Positions 46,249 to 59,059 of a DNA stretch of 64,000 nt are shown in pieces. Within the stretch, counting starts at the first letter, position 1. Each line of letters opens with the position of its first letter. Position numbers and translations under genes: made by a program. The notes under the pieces were generated by a model. It was not told where the DNA came from, made no database searches, and worked only from the letters and a program-made list of their open reading frames with translations. This DNA comes from Balaenoptera acutorostrata (lineage: Eukaryota > Chordata > Mammalia > Artiodactyla > Balaenopteridae). The stretch covers positions 38,892,561 through 38,956,560 of the forward strand of contig NC_080077.1 in NCBI RefSeq assembly GCF_949987535.1, read 5' to 3'.

Positions 46249-47639
46249 AGAAAATTTCTCCACCATCCCAAAATTATTTTTTCCTTTTCTTCCTTGCATT
46301 CACTCAATCTTCTATTCCCATGGAGACAGCCTGTTCATGTCACCATTAGCAAATGAGCTGTACAGCTGATTCTTCTTTCTTCTCTCTGGTACTTGGAAAA
46401 AATGCCAAGAAACCTGTATTTGGGCAGAGCAAGAAATTCACTCTCCACAGAATGAACCCAGTTGTCTTCAAGTCATTCTGGGGTAGAAAAGGGCAAAATA
46501 TAATGGTCACCCTGAAACCACTCTTAGTCAATTAAGCAGGACACCTCGTCTAGAATATGCCATTCAGATCAACTAGCTCTGCATATGTCAACTCACAATG
46601 CCCCCTAGGAAGCACTTAGTCCAACTAATCACACGATGATATGCACTATCAGGGGATGCGATGCAAGCATGAGAAGCTGAGATATAAATGACTCTTCTAA
46701 AATGTTCTGGTTTGGATTTATGATATACAGGTCAAGTATCACTTTCAAGGCACTCAGAAAGCATTAAAATAGAGACAATAATATCTCTTCTGGGTCTTAT
46801 CCTTTCAATGCCATTCAGCAGATTGTTCTTTAAGGCCAGGTCTATACTTGAAAGTGCACGATCCAGCTCGTCCTTCGGTAGCTGCTGTTTCACTCTCCGT
46901 TCTGTTTTAAAAGCAGCCAGAGCTGAAAATAGCTCAAGAATGTGAAGCCTGCATGATGGTGCAGACACCGTTTCAAACATGCACAGAAAATGTTAAGCTG
47001 GAGGCTATCTTTCTCAAGTGTGGACAGTCCCTAAGAGAAAGAGTTAAAACTTCCCCCCAAAATAGTCTCTGCAAATAGAGGTCATTAAAAAAGGAGTCAA
47101 TATAGAGGGATAATTTGGCCTCTAATTAGGCAGAAAGATAGTCTTCAAACCTAATATCTCTCAGGGATATTGAAGGGAAAGACAAAAGACTAAAAATACA
47201 ATATTGTCAAATGTTTATTTATAAAGAAAAAAAACAAGCACTATCAAGTTTTATACATAGCTCAATATTTTTTTTTCCTTACAGTCTCTCTGTACATTTT
47301 CTGGTAAGATTTAACATTTTCTCTTTGTTATAAAAAACTGCATATTAAAAACTATCAATTCAAAAGAGTCCCAACTGAAAAGTATTTCTAAGCAATAAAA
47401 AAAATAGAAGGTATGTGTGAAAAAATATATAGGCTGAAGATACTAAATTACCATACATGAACTTCGTTAATCTTTGTAACTCGTGATATGCTGTCTGTAT
47501 TTCCTTTATATTAAATTGGTACTAGTAAAACAAACATTGTGTATAATATTATTAAAAATGACATATATACATAAGGGATAATGTGTCCTCTTTGTCTAGA
47601 TTGCTTTTCCTCTTGGTACTTACATTAAGATATACTTAC
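46249..47639. other. Unique sequence with one unassigned minus-strand ORF
   Basis: The minus-strand frame 46980-46732 (82 codons) reads charged, helix-like sequence such as 'LPKDELDRALSSIDLALKNN' and 'LLNGIERIRPRRDIIVSIL'. Its amino-acid mix is less random-looking than other frames in the window. Upstream on that strand, pyrimidine-rich CTCTTTCTCTTAG (about 47031-47043) and a CATCATGCAG near 46950 could be splice acceptors. I do not recognise the protein. It could be an isolated exon, a pseudogene remnant or chance. Confidence 0.25.
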
Positions 47640-47860
47640 AGAGCACTTAATTTCTCCCAGGTACTATTTTACACACCTTACATATATTCGCTCATTTAAT
47701 CTTCACAATTACCCCCTTGTCGTACAAATAAGGAAACTGATGGACTGAGCAAGGTTAAGTAATTTTCCCAAAGTCACAAAGCTAGTAAGGAATAGGGCCA
47801 GAATTTAAATCAAGAAAGTATGGCTCCATATTCCATGGTCTTAATCACTATGTTATTGAG
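47640..47860 (-). repeat. MIR SINE (antisense), long copy
   Basis: 'GCTCATTTAATCTTCACAAT', 'AAATAAGGAAACTGATGGAC', 'CCCAAAGTCACAAAGCTAGT' with AAGGAATAGGGCCAGAATTTAAAT wording and 'GGTCTTAATCACTATGTTAT' give nearly the whole antisense MIR. Confidence 0.85.
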
Positions 47861-47924
47861 AGGCTTCATTTTCAGCCTCTCAAAGAAGAAGAAAATGATG
47901 GATAATAGGGCAACAGAACAAAGG

Positions 47925-48055
47925 TCTAATTCTGCTTTTGTCACTAAGTACATCTGACCTTGGCAATTTCCATAAATTCTTTGTACCTCTCATTCCTCAT
48001 TAAGAAAATGGAAGGTCTTTATTAAAATCTCTTTTTCCTCTAAAATTCTATAATT
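47925..48055 (+). repeat. MIR SINE relic
   Basis: 'GTCTAATTCTGCTTTTGTCA', 'CTGACCTTGGCAATTTCC' and 'CTCATTCCTCATTAAGAAAA' follow the sense MIR core. It lies just after an antisense copy. Confidence 0.5.
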
Positions 48056-49189
48056 CAGAGCTCTTGACCTTCAACATATTTACAATGGATAAGAGCATGG
48101 CAACACAGTGCCAACGACCAGGGCTTGTAAAGACTGAAGACACCAAGAGCTGAAGATACACAGACAAGGAAACAGCATGACCTGCTTTAGAATCGACGCC
48201 CTTTGTTACAGATTTCCACTAATTATTCCTGATTTTTCCATCTTGTTTTAATGTTGAAAATGGTTGTTCCACATAAAGATAAGTGTCAATGTTACTGTAA
48301 AGAAACGATGTGAATAAGCCAAACACTTTAAGCTAGAGCAGACAAGAGCGAGCTTCTTCTTAACCATGGGGACTTACACATGTCATATCTGAGTGTAGAC
48401 CTGGATAATATATTTCCACTAAATGTCACAAACACAGAACCATCATTACAAGCAGCTTAGAGGAGAAATATTGAACTGCCCAGACTTCTTTTAAATGCCC
48501 ACTCGGGACAGAAAACAGGGAGAATGTAATTAGTTAATGAATTCCTGTGTAATGCTAGAAGGAAATCTAAAAATGATCCAATAACTACATGATAGTCTAA
48601 CTAGCTTGGTTGTTCATTAAAACGCTATTTTGCAAACGTGCATTCTGACTTTTATAATATACAGATTTTAATACATACGCTCACTTGAAGAGAACAACAA
48701 TTTCACACAGATATTTACAGTAAATCAATACAATCTGCATCACAATATACAATCTCAATGAGGCAAGAGGATTCATTTTAATGATCTCCCACTGTGCCCT
48801 GTTATTAAGTTTCACCAACTAAGTATTTTTCAGCAATTTTTTTTTCTCCAAAAACACGTCTATACAACTGCAAAACAGCTAGTCAATATAGTCAATTGAG
48901 GAATACTTTCACTGGGGCAACTGACAAAATGTTTTACTGTTCTGAAAGAACTGACCAACTGATTGATTTTCCTTTTTACTAAATTGATGAGCTATTTTTG
49001 TGGACAATTCCATCAAAAAATAACTTTACTTCCTCCTTTTTTCTATTCAACATATTCTTGGTGGAAAAACAGCTATTTACTTGCTTCAGTTTAGTTTTCA
49101 CTTTTCTTTTTACATGCAATTTTCATTATTATACCAAAAATAACACACAGTTGCGGGAGGAAATTCATAATCCGAAACACAAACTTAAG
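48056..49189. other. Unique AT-rich sequence, nothing recognised
   Basis: No repeat family or convincing coding frame is recognised. Confidence 0.5.
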
Positions 49190-49560
49190 CCTGGCAGCAT
49201 TCTCTACTTTGCTTCCACACTTTTTCCTATGTACATATATTTTTCACAGGATTTAGTTAGTAAGGTATGTATATTTGATGTCTTTGTTTCTTATTTAACA
49301 TTATATACTGAGCATACTCCAATTCTTTATTATTCCAAAGTATTTTAATGACTGAAAAATATGCTATCATGTGGGAGTAACATAGTAGTCTATTAATATA
49401 GGTTTATGAACAAATCATCAACTATATTTTTCCTTTAGAGAAGGTTTCTAAAAAAAAATACCTTGATCAAAAAGTATGAACATTTTAAAGATTGCATTAA
49501 TTTCTGCCAAACTGCCCACTTGAAGGTTGTGTGCATATTTTCTTTCATCAGCTAATATAT
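49190..49560 (-). mobile_element. Very old L1 LINE relic (antisense), tentative
   Basis: 'TTATATACTGAGCATACTCC', 'ACCTTGATCAAAAAGTATGA' with ACATTTTAAAG and 'TGCCAAACTGCCCACTTGAA' resemble blocks of very old antisense L1 3' ends ('ggtcaaagggtatgaacat', 'attgccaaattgccctcc'). It is heavily decayed. Confidence 0.42.
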
Positions 49561-49740
49561 ATAGTCTTCACCACCACTGAAGAGTACGTTTTCGTCCTAG
49601 TTAATTTTGTAGATAAAAATGATTTAATCTGTCTGTCTTATTATGGTGACTTTAAAATGTTTCATCTGTTTATTAACCATTTGTACTGTCCCTTCTTTAA
49701 ACTGCCTATATCCTTGCCATTTTTTTCTGGCAAGGATAAA

Positions 49741-51759
49741 AGGATATGACTTCCTTCTTTTGATCATTACTCCATCTCAGCTGAATTTTTCACGCTTCAT
49801 TGACTGATGTGGCTATAGCACCATAAAGTACAAGTTTAGGAAAGTACTCTACCCTAGACAAACTAAAAGAAAGTGCCAGCATTCTGGTTGCTTTTCCTGC
49901 CTTTGCGTGCAAAATGCAACATTCATTAAAAATACAAGGTAATGATGAACTAATAGGGCCTGTATCGGGCAGGCCAACTTAAGTCTACTGAACTAATACA
50001 AAGACGATATTCTATAGCACAACAATCCAAGCGTCTCTTTCTTGTACTTCCCTAGAACAGTGGCTGTTCTTGCATCACAGAAAATATATTTGCCTCACAT
50101 GTAGCATTTAGAGATTCATTGCTAACTGCTCTTAAAACTCAATAGCCACAGTCATTTTTCTATCACATGAATTATTTATACCTGAATATTTTCAAGCTAA
50201 ATATTAACTATTTCCAAGCTAACACTTGCTGAGAAAACTAAAACATACAAAATCTGATCAACAACAAAAATTTCAATCTAAACGTCTTTTTTCCCTTTTC
50301 AATACCAATGTCAGAAATGATTAAAATATAGTTACTGTAGAGGGACTAACTATTAGAATAACTAATAAGAGATAAACACCAAAGCTCTAGGAAGCCAAGT
50401 TGTGTAGCTGCTAATCAGAAGTATATCTGATACAAAGCTACCCTGTAATCCTATCGAGGCCAACTGTCCTTGCAGCCTGATTAAAAAGTGAAATCACACT
50501 GGAACCTCTTGACATCGTTCAGAAAGAAAGGCATCCAGAATACAGGGCCTGGGGATAAATATGCATTAAAAAATGCTAACACATTGCTATGTGAGTAAAT
50601 CCATAAAAAGGCACAAAATCAAATAAAGTATTTTAAAAATATGATCTGTAAGTACATCATCACTTCTTTCTGACGCTTAAAACTGGACCAAACTTTATGA
50701 ATATGATAGGTTAAAACTGCTCCTACTTGTATCTGAGATAATGAGAAATCTGATAGGCATACAGAAGAGGGATACATAATCAACAAAATGAGCTGTATTT
50801 TTAACACAATCAATTATACAGAAATATCGACACTGATAAAACAACTGAAATGATCAGGGTATAACTGAGACACTGCCAGTTGCTCAGCTGTAATAGTAAT
50901 GTAAGGTACAACTGGGTACCATGTTATCACCACCTTAGTCAGCAGCCTCTACATTGAGTAAATGAATGCTTTATCTTATACTATTATCAATGGGTATGAA
51001 ATTTTTGTAATGAATTACTTTTACTGTCTGTTAATTGTTACTCTAGAAAGTATCTGGACAGATTATCAGAATAACAAGAATGCAGGAACAGCAAGCAATT
51101 TTGTCATTACCTGTTCATTTCTAAATTTCTCTTATTTAAGACAAAGCATTGGGGTATTAACTGAACTAAAATCAAAAGTGTAAGGGATTCCTTTAGGAAA
51201 GTGGTTAGCCCGTAGCATATAGACCACACACACACACACTCACACACTGGTTTGAAAATCTTTTCACTATCTACATTCAGTTTTTCCAATCACTTCTTAA
51301 TTCTCATGTTTGTCTCCTTAATTCTCATGTTTATACACACACCTACACACAGGCACACACACACAATCCAGACAAAACAAACAGCCTCAAAGTCTCATCA
51401 GTTTAGTTTCTGACTGATTTTGGCATGTTTTAAATTTACTGAGCATGATGAGACACATTTATGTACAGTGCAGCTACACCTACATATTTTGTTTTGTTTT
51501 GATTTTCTTCTTCCTTAAACAATGGCTCTTTCATTTTAACTTATACAAGGCTTTGGGTTGCTCTTTTTAAATACCATTAAACAAATCACCCTGATTAATG
51601 AACAACGAGTTTGTGCTCTAAGATTTTAGCTATCAAACCTTTAATTACACACTTACTCCAATAACATGATAGGAAACTTACTTTTTTACTGGGGGAAAGT
51701 GTTCTGCATTTTCATTAACATAAAAGTAAGCTTCTAAAGATATCCCCCCATACATCTAG
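49741..51759. other. Unique AT-rich sequence with short CA repeats
   Basis: A (CA)n run lies at 51225-51247 and an imperfect one at about 51334-51365. Nothing else is recognised. Confidence 0.5.
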
Positions 51760-52412
51760 ACAAAACTCTAATCCAAAAAGATACACACACCCCATGTTCA
51801 TAGCAGCACTGTTCACAACAGCCAAGACATGGAAGCAATCTAAACGTCCATCAACAGATGATGGATAAAGAAAATGTGGTGCATATATACATACACAATG
51901 GAATACTACTCAGCCATAAAAAAGAATGAAATAATGCCATTAGCAACAACATGGATGCAACTAGAGATTATCATACTAAGTGAAGTAAGTCAGAAAGAGA
52001 AAGACAAATACCATACGATATCACTTATATGTGGAATCTAAAATATGACACAAATGAACCTATCTATGAAACAGAAACAGAATCACGGACATGGAGGATA
52101 GACTGGTGGTTGCCAATGGGGAGGGGGTTGGGGGAGGGGTAGAGTGGGAGGTTGGGGTGAGTAGATATAAGCTATTATATATGCTATGGATAAACAACAA
52201 GGTCCTCCTACTGTATAGCACAGGGAACTATATTCAATATCTTATGATAAACCATACTGAGAAAGAATATATAAAAAAAGGAGATATATATATATATATA
52301 TATGTAGATACATATATATATACACACACATGTATAACTGAATCATTTTGCTGTACACCAGAAACTGACACAACATTGTAAATCAGCTATACTTCAATTT
52401 AAAAAAAAAAAA
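51760..52412 (+). mobile_element. L1 LINE 3' end, 5'-truncated
   Basis: It starts in the ORF2 C-terminus (CCAAAAAGATACACACACCC), passes 'TGGAATACTACTCAGCCATA', a strong G-rich tract at 52120-52140 (four G-runs of 4-5), a (TA)n expansion near 52283-52320 and the 'TGTACACCAGAAACTGACAC' block, and ends in poly(A) at 52400-52412. Confidence 0.9.
52120..52140 (+). promoter_or_regulatory. Predicted G-quadruplex motif in L1 3' UTR
   Basis: Four G-runs of 4, 5, 5 and 4 are separated by loops of 1-2 bases. This is the clearest canonical G-quadruplex pattern in the window and sits at the conserved G-tract position of the L1 3' UTR. Confidence 0.75.
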
Positions 52413-54154
52413 AGTTCCCCCAAACATATACACATATACATAAACTGGTCTGAATATTGACTAAAAGATAAGGTTCACTGTGTTATTATTAAAGTCAGTT
52501 TGTATAATATACAAAATATTTTGTATTCAAATTCATTGACAGCACCTGTAACTTACTTACTTCTATTCATTTTACATAAGGACTCACAAATTGTCCCTGA
52601 AAACCAAACTGAATTTATTGCCCCTCTTTTAAAGTAGTGTGAGAGAACATTTTTTTCAGGATGGAAATGACACACACATTATCTTTTTCAACTCTGTATA
52701 CAAAGCAGTGATTTCTTCTGTAATTAATGGCTTAAGCCCCAGAATGCCTTACCGTAGTTTACCCAAATAATTATATATAATGATCTTATTTTTAAAATAC
52801 GTATGATTGATATATTTTACTATGCAAAAACTTAAACCAAGAGTTAACATTAAATAACATGAAGAGATTACTTTTTACAGATGGTGGAAATCACCAATTA
52901 TGTATGTTAGCAACATGAAAAATTTTAACAATCTCTTTAAGTTCTAAAAAAATTGCATTCATATTTAGTCTATTCATTCTGTACATGAATTCAAATATAA
53001 TTCATGAAATAAAAGCTAATCTAAAATTTAAATACAGTCACTTCTATTTTAGTAATATGGTATATTAAATCTTAATAACAATATTATGAATAATAATAAT
53101 AATAACAGTAATAGTAATATTGAATTTAAGCACAAAACCTTATTAAAGATCTACAGAATATATCTAAAAGTATCCTGGTCACTCCAGCTCCCTTGTGTAT
53201 GACAGAAAGTCTATGTATAATCTAATACGTTTATGTTTTTGTATATCATGATACTGGTTTACAGAATAAAACGTGTCATATTTCTGTCATATTAGTCACT
53301 AGAGAACTATCCTAATATGATTTCATGTTTTGAACTGCAATATTTTTTTATTACCACAATGAAGCATTATAAATGAAATGTACAAATAGGAAACATTTTT
53401 AAATGGGCATAAAAAACACAAAACAGACTCCAGGAAGAGTTCCTTAAGAAAGAAAGATAACGCATTTTCTATGCCTAATTATCTCTTCACAGAGTTAAAG
53501 CCAAGCTAGTTCCCTCCTGAGCAATCCAAATTATGACACTAGATATACTACATCAGGTTTTGCTGTAAACAGCCTCATTTCATTTCACACACTATATTGC
53601 TTCTCCTTCTGCCCTCCTTGGGTTCCCATTCAGTGGTCAGAAAAGATGAAACCATTCTTCATGTACACAAACTTGTTTCTATTTTTATGACTCATTCTTT
53701 AGAATGAAATCCCCAGCCCCAGCCTACTCAGCACACTATTAGAGGTCCCTGTGGGCCTTTTCCTTGCTCACAGCCCTGCTATCTCTTAATGTGACTTTGA
53801 TGGAAATCTGCAGAATCATATCTGGTAATTCTTTTCATTCACACTAAAGTTGACTTAAAAAACCACTTTAAATTAGATGCTTTTAGGGAAATACCATTCT
53901 GTCCAAGATAACTTTTTACTACATTAAAAGAGGGATTGAAGATGCAAAATGAGGTGAAAAAATTTAATGTAAATATCTTTATAGTCCAAGTTATACTTTT
54001 TGAAAACCAGCATTCAACCTTTGACTGTATCCAAGTGATTCAACAAAAGCATATCAAGATACAGTATATTAGCATTAATTTTAATTCCTGCAAGTTCCAA
54101 CTAATTGGTAGTTCTAAAATAAAGGCAATGATAAAGTTTGCATGCTTCTATCTT
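52413..54154. other. Unique AT-rich sequence, nothing recognised
   Basis: (AAT/AGT)n-like runs lie near 53089-53122. No repeat family or convincing coding frame is recognised. Confidence 0.5.
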
Positions 54155-54645
54155 TACAGGTTTCTTTAAATAGACTGAGGCTCAAACTGTCCTTGTCAAA
54201 CACGCAGTCTTTGGGTAGATATGTGCTATGGAGGTTGTTAGAGGACCATCAGATACTGTCCTTCACCAGTAGGGGCGCTACAGCTGCCCAGCTATATTGT
54301 CAAGTCTCCCTGGCAGGCACTCCCTTGTTACTAAGGTCTCCTCAAACGAATGTAAGCAGAAGTGATGTGTGCCATTTCTGGGCCTACATGTGCCCCCTTT
54401 TCAGTCTTTCCTATTACTCTCAGAATACTGAGGTGCTCATGCTCTAACTGTAACTCTGCCATCAGGTGATGGTGGGGAGATAAGGCAAAAGGAACCTAAG
54501 TTTCCGAATGACCACAAGGAGTAGCGCTGTGCCAATGACCTGGGCCACTCCCTTCGAGAATACTACATGAGCACTAAGAATTTCTATGTTCTTAAAGCAC
54601 TGTATCTCAGGGTTTCTTCGTTATAGGAACTTAGCCTGAACCCTA
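54155..54645 (+). mobile_element. Possible old LTR-type repeat
   Basis: The right end 'TTCTTAAAGCACTGTATCTC' with AGGGTTTCTTCGTTATAGGAACTTAGCCT-type wording resembles MaLR/MLT1 LTR ends ('aagccactgagattttgggg...ttatagcagcctagcct'). The left boundary is not clear and no TSD is seen. Confidence 0.35.
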
Positions 54646-55236
54646 ATATGAGATGGGGGCAGGACAAAGCATGAAAGATACAATATGAAATTCTGCATTT
54701 TGGATTAACTATGTCCTCTGATTTTATGTATTTGTTAAAAGATACAAATACATAGACATAATAGGTGTCATAAATAGACAACACACCTATCTGAGCAACA
54801 GACAGGAAACATATTCAGAAAAAATGTTTGGATTATTCATATAGAGTTCCATTGATCTTGAATTGATGGCATAACTCTAATGACTTTCTAGTACCAACAG
54901 TTCAACTCAGTTCCCAAGAAGCAAGCCAATGCCCAGAAGGGGGATACATTCAATATAAATTCTCAATAAAATTACATGTAATAGTATACACTACCACTTT
55001 TCAAAGCTTTCGAAGTTAAAAGATGAGAAGAACAGTGCCTTCTAGAAAAATAAATAAGCCACTCAAACCATTTCAGCCACGCAAGGGAATAAAAGGATGG
55101 GGGGGTGTGGAACAATAGAATGTATAGAAAGCGTTATCTCTGCTAGTGAGGCCAAGAAAAGCTTCCACAGAGAAGCTGTTTTGGAATAAAATCTGGAATA
55201 ATGGTTTGCTAGGTGGGCAAGGAAATGTACGTGTAC
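54646..55236. other. Unique sequence, nothing recognised
   Basis: No repeat family or convincing coding frame is recognised. Confidence 0.5.
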
Positions 55237-55362
55237 TGGAGGGAGGAAGGGAAGGCGTGAGGGAGAAGGATAGAAGAGGGACATCATGGGTCCACAAGGA
55301 GGAAGAGGATGAGTCAAAGGAGGAGAAAGAAGAGGGGCAAGACATGAAGGAGAAAAAGAAGC
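55237..55362. repeat. Polypurine tract (G/A-rich)
   Basis: These ~125 bases are dominated by GGAGGAAG/GAGAAAG words. The overlapping K/E-rich and S/P-rich frames on the two strands are composition effects. Confidence 0.8.
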
Positions 55363-55559
55363 CAAATACAGTCTTCAGTCTACAGAGTATTCTCTGTCAC
55401 AGCCTACCGCCATTCTATCACTATCAGACCAAACTTGCAACCTCATACTATTTCTCAACACAGAATGCTTGTTGCCACTAAAAATGTATTGTAGTTGGTC
55501 TGGAATCTATTTCTCATATATTCTATATGCCCATTTAAATTCCAATCATAGATGAATAT

Positions 55560-58060
55560 GTGCCTTATAAAATACAAGTAATCTAAATTCAACAATACGT
55601 TAAAAGCAACAGCTGGGCTTCCCTGGTGGCGCAGCGGTTGAGAATCCGCCTGCCAATGCAGGGGACACGGGTTCGAGCCCTGGTCTGGGAAGATCCCACA
55701 TGCCGCGGAGCAACTGGGCCCGTGAGCCACAACTACTGAGCCTGCGCGTCTGGAGCCTGTGCTCCGCAACAAGAGAGGCCGCGATAGTGAGAGGCCCGCG
55801 CACCGCGATGAAGAGTGGCCCTCGCTCGCCGCAACCAGAGAAAGCCCTCGCACAGAAACGAAGACCCAACACAGCCAAAAAAATAAATAAATAAATAAAA
55901 GCAACAGCTATCATGACCTGGTAAGAAATATCCCAGTAATGCAAGGGTGATTTAATATTTAGAAATCTGATAATCAAATATAACACAGTAACAGGTCAAA
56001 GATAAAGTGACAAATTCAATGGGACCTAAAAAGTCATTTAATAAATCTTAATATGCATTCTTGATTTTAAACACACTTTTTAGGAAAATAGACACAAAAG
56101 AAAAAATTATGGTATTTTAAAAATACTAAGCCTATAACATACTTAAAGAGAATACAAAATATGTACTTCTGATAAAATCAGAAACAAAACAAAAATATTT
56201 TTCATATTGTTATTTGATAACTTTCTAGAAATTTTAACCAATGCTATCAGACATGAAACAGAAATAGTAAGTATTGGAAATGAGAAAATAACATTACTGA
56301 TATTTTCAGATAATTTTTATGCCTGGAACTACAAGAAAAAGAAATGAAAACTATATACATATTTAAATCAGTAAGAAACTAGACCAAATAAAAATTATAA
56401 AAATTAGTGTTTTTCCTATAAATATGAAAAATTAGTTAAAGGAGAAATCAAATAAGTCCTAATACAAATAGTTATATATCATAAGTGACCTAAAATTTTA
56501 TAGCAAAAAATAATGAGATACATATATGGGTAAAATATGATTTTATAGAGGAATCTAAAAATAATTTTGCAAGAATGGAGAATTATCCCATATCCTGGGG
56601 TGTAAGATGTATGAGCCAGCAGACTTCTAGGAGTATAGCAATAATTTCCAGTAGAATTTAATGAAATTCCAGTGAGAAAAATAATTAGCAATCTTAGCAG
56701 TATTTATCTAGTAGACTAAATTCACAAAGAATAGCTAAACATATCAGAAAGCTGACTAGAGAGTGTAGATGTATACACTGACAATTAAAACAATGTGGTC
56801 ATACAGAAGAATTAAAAGAATAGCAGAATAACTAATGAGATTGCCCTGAAATTTCCTGGGGGTATATATAACCTTGGTATGTAATAACAGTAATAATAAT
56901 GATAGTAATAATAAAAACAACAATTTCACAAAGGGAATTTCACAAATGGTCAGATTATTCAATGAGTGATGATGGAAAAGTTTGCTAATTAAAAAAAATA
57001 AAATCCTATCTTAGAATCTTCAAATTATGTCAAATATATTCTAACTGAATTAAAATTTTAAATAAAGCTATAGAAGACAAGTAATACTGTTCACACTTTA
57101 AAATCTCCTAAGCATTCAAATATGGGATAAAATTATAAAGAAAAGGGCAAAGAAGTTTAATTATACATAGCTTAAAATGTCTTATATCAAGAATGTTTTG
57201 GACAAAATTTAAAGCAAAGTTCAATTAGGAAAAAAAATTTTAAACAAATATGAGAAAGGTAAGTACTTACCTTACAAATTAATTAATTAAATATTAATAT
57301 CCCAATTAAAAACACCAATAAGAAACACAGATTAAAAACATGGATGCAATTCACAGAAGAAATACATATGTTTATATGTATATGATAAAATATTCAACCT
57401 CACCAAAAACCAAAGGAAGGCAAATTGAAATAAGCATTTTAAAAGCATACCAAATTAGCAAAAATTAACAAAATATATTATATTTTATGCATATAGAAAG
57501 TTATTTGACAATATATAAAAGAACCTTTAACATGTTCATACATTTTAACCAAATAATTTCATTTTAAGAATTTATGATAAGGAAAAATCAGAAATGCTGT
57601 TAAGTATATATTTATAAAACTATTCATTTCACCATCATTTATTATAGCAGAAGTCAAGTTTCTAAAAATAATGGAAACAACCTAAATGTCCCTAAATAGG
57701 GGAATAGGTAAAATTATTATGGTATATTAAATATAATGCAGTCATCAAATTTTCCAATGTACCTATAATTATATGGAAAAGTGGGATATAAAATAGTGTA
57801 AACACTATGATGTCAAATTCTTAAACACTCTGTGTAGTCATAAATTTTTTTCATATTTGTTATATAAATGTGTATACACACATATACATGTAAAAAAAGA
57901 AAAGATCAAAGAATTACCCAAGAATGGTAATAGTTGTCTTTTGGCAGTGAGATTACAAGCTGTTTCTAATTTCTTCTTCAAACTGTATATTTTTTTAAAT
58001 TTTCCACAGTAGACATATTTTTATAATCAAAAGAAACAATAAAAATGTTTTTATACACCC
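55560..58060 (+). mobile_element. Old, decayed L1 LINE (ORF2 to 3' end), SINE-interrupted
   Basis: This strongly decayed L1 was entered in the reverse transcriptase region. 'CTAAATTCAACAATACGTTA', then 'CCCAGTAATGCAAGGGTGAT', 'GAAATTTTAACCAATGCTAT', 'CAGATAATTTTTATGCCTGG' (the former FADD region) and, near the end, 'GGAAACAACCTAAATGTCCC' with AATAGGGGAATAGGTAAA are in ORF2 order. It ends with 'ATTTTCCACAGTAGACATAT' and AATAAAAATG. No frame survives. A segment at about 57080-57300 is not followed. A SINE was inserted at 55615. Confidence 0.75.
55601..55909 (+). mobile_element. CHR-type SINE with perfect TSD, nested in old L1
   Basis: The full-length body runs 55615-55895 with box A, B box GGTTCGAGCCC and an (AAAT)n tail. 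TSDs TAAAAGCAACAGCT (55601-55614 and 55896-55909) are identical. The host sequence is L1 ORF2, which reads on across the site. Confidence 0.95.
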
Positions 58061-58214
58061 ACTCAAGTTTTATGGACCTTTTTCAATGTAATGTTGCTAT
58101 ATCTCATTGTAATGAGAAGCAATACTTATGAAAAAATACGTCTCTAGAGCAATACATTTTTAAACTGCATTAATATTTTTGTTTCTAATAAATTATTTCA
58201 TTTCATGCCAAAAT

Positions 58215-58320
58215 AAGCGCTTTCAGGCCCTGTATTAGGAACTATGCTAATTCACATGGCTGCTAAATGCATTCAGTAATGATGATGTACAATCTCCATT
58301 TACCCCTTATCTTGCCCTTT
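58215..58320 (-). repeat. Possible MIR relic (antisense)
   Basis: 'AGGCCCTGTATTAGGAACTA' with TGCTAATTCACATGG and 'CAATCTCCATTTACCCC' resemble the antisense MIR 3' part ('gtgccaggcactgttctaag', 'atccccattttac'). Confidence 0.42.
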
Positions 58321-59059
58321 CCCAGATAGCACTGTTAACAGGTGGACATGCTTCGGAAATCAGGATGCGGCATTCAAAGACAAGAGATTACTTAGATAAA
58401 TCAGATAATCTGGAATGTTTGTAGTGTAATTATTGAAGTTAGAAATAGTTTATGAATCTACTAAGATAAAGATACAATACAGTAAAATCATGTCACAAGC
58501 TAGGATTTAGGAATTCAACCCAAGTGTTAGCCACATCAGAAGAGGGAAGAAAAGCATCACTTTCCTCAAGGCCGAGCAGGATACACAGCTAGACAGTCTC
58601 CATGGTGGAAAAGGCAGTATCCAGCAAGTCGGTACTGACTGCCACATAACAGGTCAGTGCTAAAACCTGGGATGTAACAGTCTCTCTGACAATGAAATTG
58701 GCATCAATAAGACAATGTACTCCCTTGGAGAATTTTCTTGAAAGGAATTAAAAAGGAGCAGGCGTGATAATATGAGCAAATTTTTTCTTCCTCCTCCTGT
58801 ATGTCAAAAAATTATTTTAACCAAACAAAATTTAAAACCAGGAAAAAGGCAAAAATCATCAGTCATGAAATACAAAGAGGATCTGGGTAAATAGCGTACA
58901 TTTATCTAGAGTTAAACTCTGCACATGATGAAGAGTAAAGCAACGCTGCTTAGAACCACTTGTACGTGATAAGCACAGACACAAGGAAAGGTCAGAAACT
59001 GGGCCCACCATCCACTCAGTCTCTCCTGCCAAACACCTAGGAGTCGTTACTGGCTTCAC
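58321..59059. other. Unique sequence, nothing recognised
   Basis: No repeat family or convincing coding frame is recognised. Confidence 0.5.
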
